Shown here piece after piece: positions 62,347-64,000 of a stretch of 64,000 nt of DNA. A model generated the notes under the pieces. The model worked only from the letters and a program-made list of their open reading frames with translations, did no database searches and had not been told where the DNA came from. The first letter of the stretch is position 1; each line of letters opens with the position of its first letter. The stretch is from Mesorhizobium mediterraneum (GTDB lineage: Bacteria; Pseudomonadota; Alphaproteobacteria; Rhizobiales; Rhizobiaceae), in assembly GCF_002284565.1 (NCBI RefSeq), contig NZ_NPKI01000017.1, forward strand, positions 248,001 to 312,000, written 5' to 3'. Made by a program: the position numbers and the translations under genes.

Positions 62347-63720
62347 CTACGCCGCCTTGGCGACGACGCGATTACGGCCGGCGCTCTTGGCTTCGTAGAG
62401 CGCGAGGTCGGCGCGTTTCATCAGCCCGGCAACCGAGTCCACGCCCTTCAGCACCGACGACACGCCGACGCTGACGGTAACCTCGATCGTCTTGCCATCG
62501 AGACCGACGGCAAACGGCATCTGGGCGATTTCGGCGCGAATGCGCTCTGCGACCTTTTCGGCGACCGCGCCGTCCGTGTCCGGCATCACCACGACGAATT
62601 CCTCGCCACCGAAGCGGCAGGCGAGATCGATGCCGCGCACATTCTTGCGCAGCCGCCGCGCGAATTCGCGCAGCACCTCGTCGCCGCCGTCATGGCCGTG
62701 CGCGTCGTTGATGGTCTTGAAGCGGTCGAGATCGGTGATCATCACCGACAGCGGCCGCCGCCGCGCCACGGCACGGTCGAACAACGTCTGCAGATGGCTG
62801 TCGAGGTAACGGCGATTGTGCAATCCCGTCAGGGCGTCGGTCACCGCCATCTCAATGGTTTGGGTGACGCTGGCGCGGAGTTGGTCGTTGTAGCGCTTGC
62901 GGCGCACTTGCGTGCGCAGCCGAGCGGTCAGCTCCTGCTGGTCGATCGGCCGCATCAGATAGTCGTTGATGCCGAGTTCGAGGCCGCGGATGATGCGCTC
63001 TTCCTCACCCTCCTGCGCCAGAAGGATGATCGGCAGGAAACGGGTGCGATCGAGCGAACGCAGTTGCGAGCAGAGCCTGAGCGGATCGAAATCGGCAAAG
63101 GCCGTCGAGATCATCACGCATTCATAGGGGGTCTCGGCGGCCTGGAAGAAGCCGGCATGCGGATCGGTGGCAATGTCGAGGTCAGCGCTGCCGCGCAGCA
63201 TTTTCTGGACGCGCTCGAAGGAGGACTTGCGCTCGTCGATCAGCAGAACTTTCGGCGTTGTGTCTGCGGAAGCGAAGTTGCGGCTCAACAGCTCCTCGAT
63301 GCCGATATTGCGCGTGGTCGAGGCGCGCAGGCGCAGCTCGTCGGTCAACGTCTTCAGCCTGACCAGGCTTTTGACGCGCGTCATCAATTGCAGATCATTG
63401 ACCGGCTTGGTCAGAAAATCGTCGGCGCCGGCCTCAAGGCCGCGCACCCGGTCCGAAACCTGGTCGAGCGCGGTGATCATGACGACGGGTATGTGCGACG
63501 TCGCCGGATCGCTCTTCAGCCGCCGGCAGACCTCGAACCCGTCCATATCGGGCATCATCACGTCGAGCAGAACGACATCGACCTTGCCGTTTTCGCAGGT
63601 CTCGATCGCGTCCAGCCCGTTGGTGGCGGTCAGCACCTCGAAATATTCGGCAAGCAGCCGGACCTCGAGCAGCCTCACATTGGCAGGGATGTCGTCGACG
63701 ACGAGGATCCGTGCAGTCAT
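62347..63720 (-). CDS. pleD: PleD, response regulator with two receiver domains and a diguanylate cyclase
   Basis: The 457-residue protein has a first receiver domain with phospho-accepting Asp53 (VVLLDVMMPDMDG), a second receiver-like domain (about 155-270) that lacks the acceptor Asp, and a GGDEF domain with the active motif FGGEEF and the inhibitory-site motif RGID five residues before it. It makes cyclic di-GMP at the cell pole when phosphorylated by polar kinases. The divK gene lies just upstream; the two may share a transcript, as in Caulobacter. Confidence 0.97.
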   Translation of the reverse strand: MTARILVVDDIPANVRLLEVRLLAEYFEVLTATNGLDAIETCENGKVDVVLLDVMMPDMDGFEVCRRLKSDPATSHIPVVMITALDQVSDRVRGLEAGADDFLTKPVNDLQLMTRVKSLVRLKTLTDELRLRASTTRNIGIEELLSRNFASADTTPKVLLIDERKSSFERVQKMLRGSADLDIATDPHAGFFQAAETPYECVMISTAFADFDPLRLCSQLRSLDRTRFLPIILLAQEGEEERIIRGLELGINDYLMRPIDQQELTARLRTQVRRKRYNDQLRASVTQTIEMAVTDALTGLHNRRYLDSHLQTLFDRAVARRRPLSVMITDLDRFKTINDAHGHDGGDEVLREFARRLRKNVRGIDLACRFGGEEFVVVMPDTDGAVAEKVAERIRAEIAQMPFAVGLDGKTIEVTVSVGVSSVLKGVDSVAGLMKRADLALYEAKSAGRNRVVAKAA

Positions 63721-63753
63721 CTCACAAAGCTCCGGCTCGGCTGGAAAGGCGCA

Positions 63754-64000
63754 TCAGGCGTCGCCCAGGTAGGATTTGATCGTTTCGATGAAACGCGGCA
63801 CCGAGATCGGTTTGGAAATATAGGCTTCGCAGCCACCCTGGCGGATGCGCTCCTCATCGCCCTTCATCGCGAATGCAGTGACGGCAATGACCGGTATGAC
63901 ATGGAGGTCGTCGTCCTCCTTCAGCCATTTGGTCACTTCCAGCCCCGACACTTCGGGCAGCTGGATATCCATCAAAATGAGGTCCGGCTTGTGCAGTCGC
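63754..64000 (-). CDS. divK: DivK, single-domain cell-cycle response regulator (5' end outside window)
   Basis: The visible 82 codons match DivK closely: [28 protein letters not shown] with the phospho-accepting aspartate, [29 protein letters not shown] and the final helix. DivK is a polar switch that inhibits CtrA through DivL and CckA. Only the first third is outside the window. The stop lies 33 bases before the pleD start, typical of the divK-pleD pair. Confidence 0.96.
   Translation of the reverse strand, partial: RLHKPDLILMDIQLPEVSGLEVTKWLKEDDDLHVIPVIAVTAFAMKGDEERIRQGGCEAYISKPISVPRFIETIKSYLGDA

Overview
The window looks like chromosomal core DNA of a rhizobial alphaproteobacterium, most probably Mesorhizobium or a close relative. 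The evidence is high GC, alphaproteobacterial families (MlaE with an N-terminal STAS part, class II DAHP synthase, chimeric malic enzyme, DUF2865, PleD/DivK), a very large GPR/RgsE-like polar growth protein, and copies of a RIME1-like two-hairpin repeat known from rhizobia. No rRNA, tRNA, CRISPR array, phage or insertion sequence was recognised.

Layout. 1-3.3 kb: end of a CPA2-type antiporter, a DUF924 protein and the folate genes folP-folB-folK, with a RIME copy inside the operon. 3.3-5.3 kb: a DUF922 protein, a gene-poor stretch and a VapBC-type toxin-antitoxin pair. 5.2-7.3 kb: ferredoxin reductase, 2Fe-2S ferredoxin and a lone Hpt protein. 7.5-14.5 kb: one 2312-residue coiled-coil protein (GPR/RgsE-like) with an exact 477-bp internal tandem duplication. 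14.5-20 kb: an SRPBCC protein, a hypothetical protein and an Mla/MCE lipid-transport operon. 20-26 kb: dipeptide epimerase, MFS transporter, LpxH-like phosphoesterase, a divergent SDR, and a LysR regulator divergent from an alpha/beta hydrolase that lacks the nucleophile serine. 26-33 kb: malic enzyme, DUF2865 protein, glutamyl-tRNA synthetase and an ABC exporter. 33-41 kb: GNAT, NAD synthetase, 3-methyladenine glycosylase, DUF1003, DedA, hemerythrin, diacylglycerol kinase, a GFA enzyme, a RibD/DHFR-like gene remnant and DAHP synthase. 41-48 kb: mfd, sdhE and recG, with DUF502. 48-52.6 kb: glmS, glmU and ccdA. 52.7-61.5 kb: a small secreted protein, then the run topA-rnr-DUF983-Nudix-MFS and a YqfO-like protein. 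61.5-64 kb: a large inverted repeat, rpmG, pleD and the end of divK.

Most genes are housekeeping: folate, aromatic amino acid, NAD and amino-sugar supply, DNA repair and topology, RNA decay and envelope lipid asymmetry. A cell-cycle and polarity theme links the GPR-like protein, its divergent Hpt neighbour and the pleD-divK pair. No clearly new multi-gene system was found. The observations most worth following are the recent duplication and the 29/36-residue repeat grammar of the GPR-like protein, the family of RIME-like elements placed at gene borders, and the hydrolase and SDR with altered catalytic motifs.
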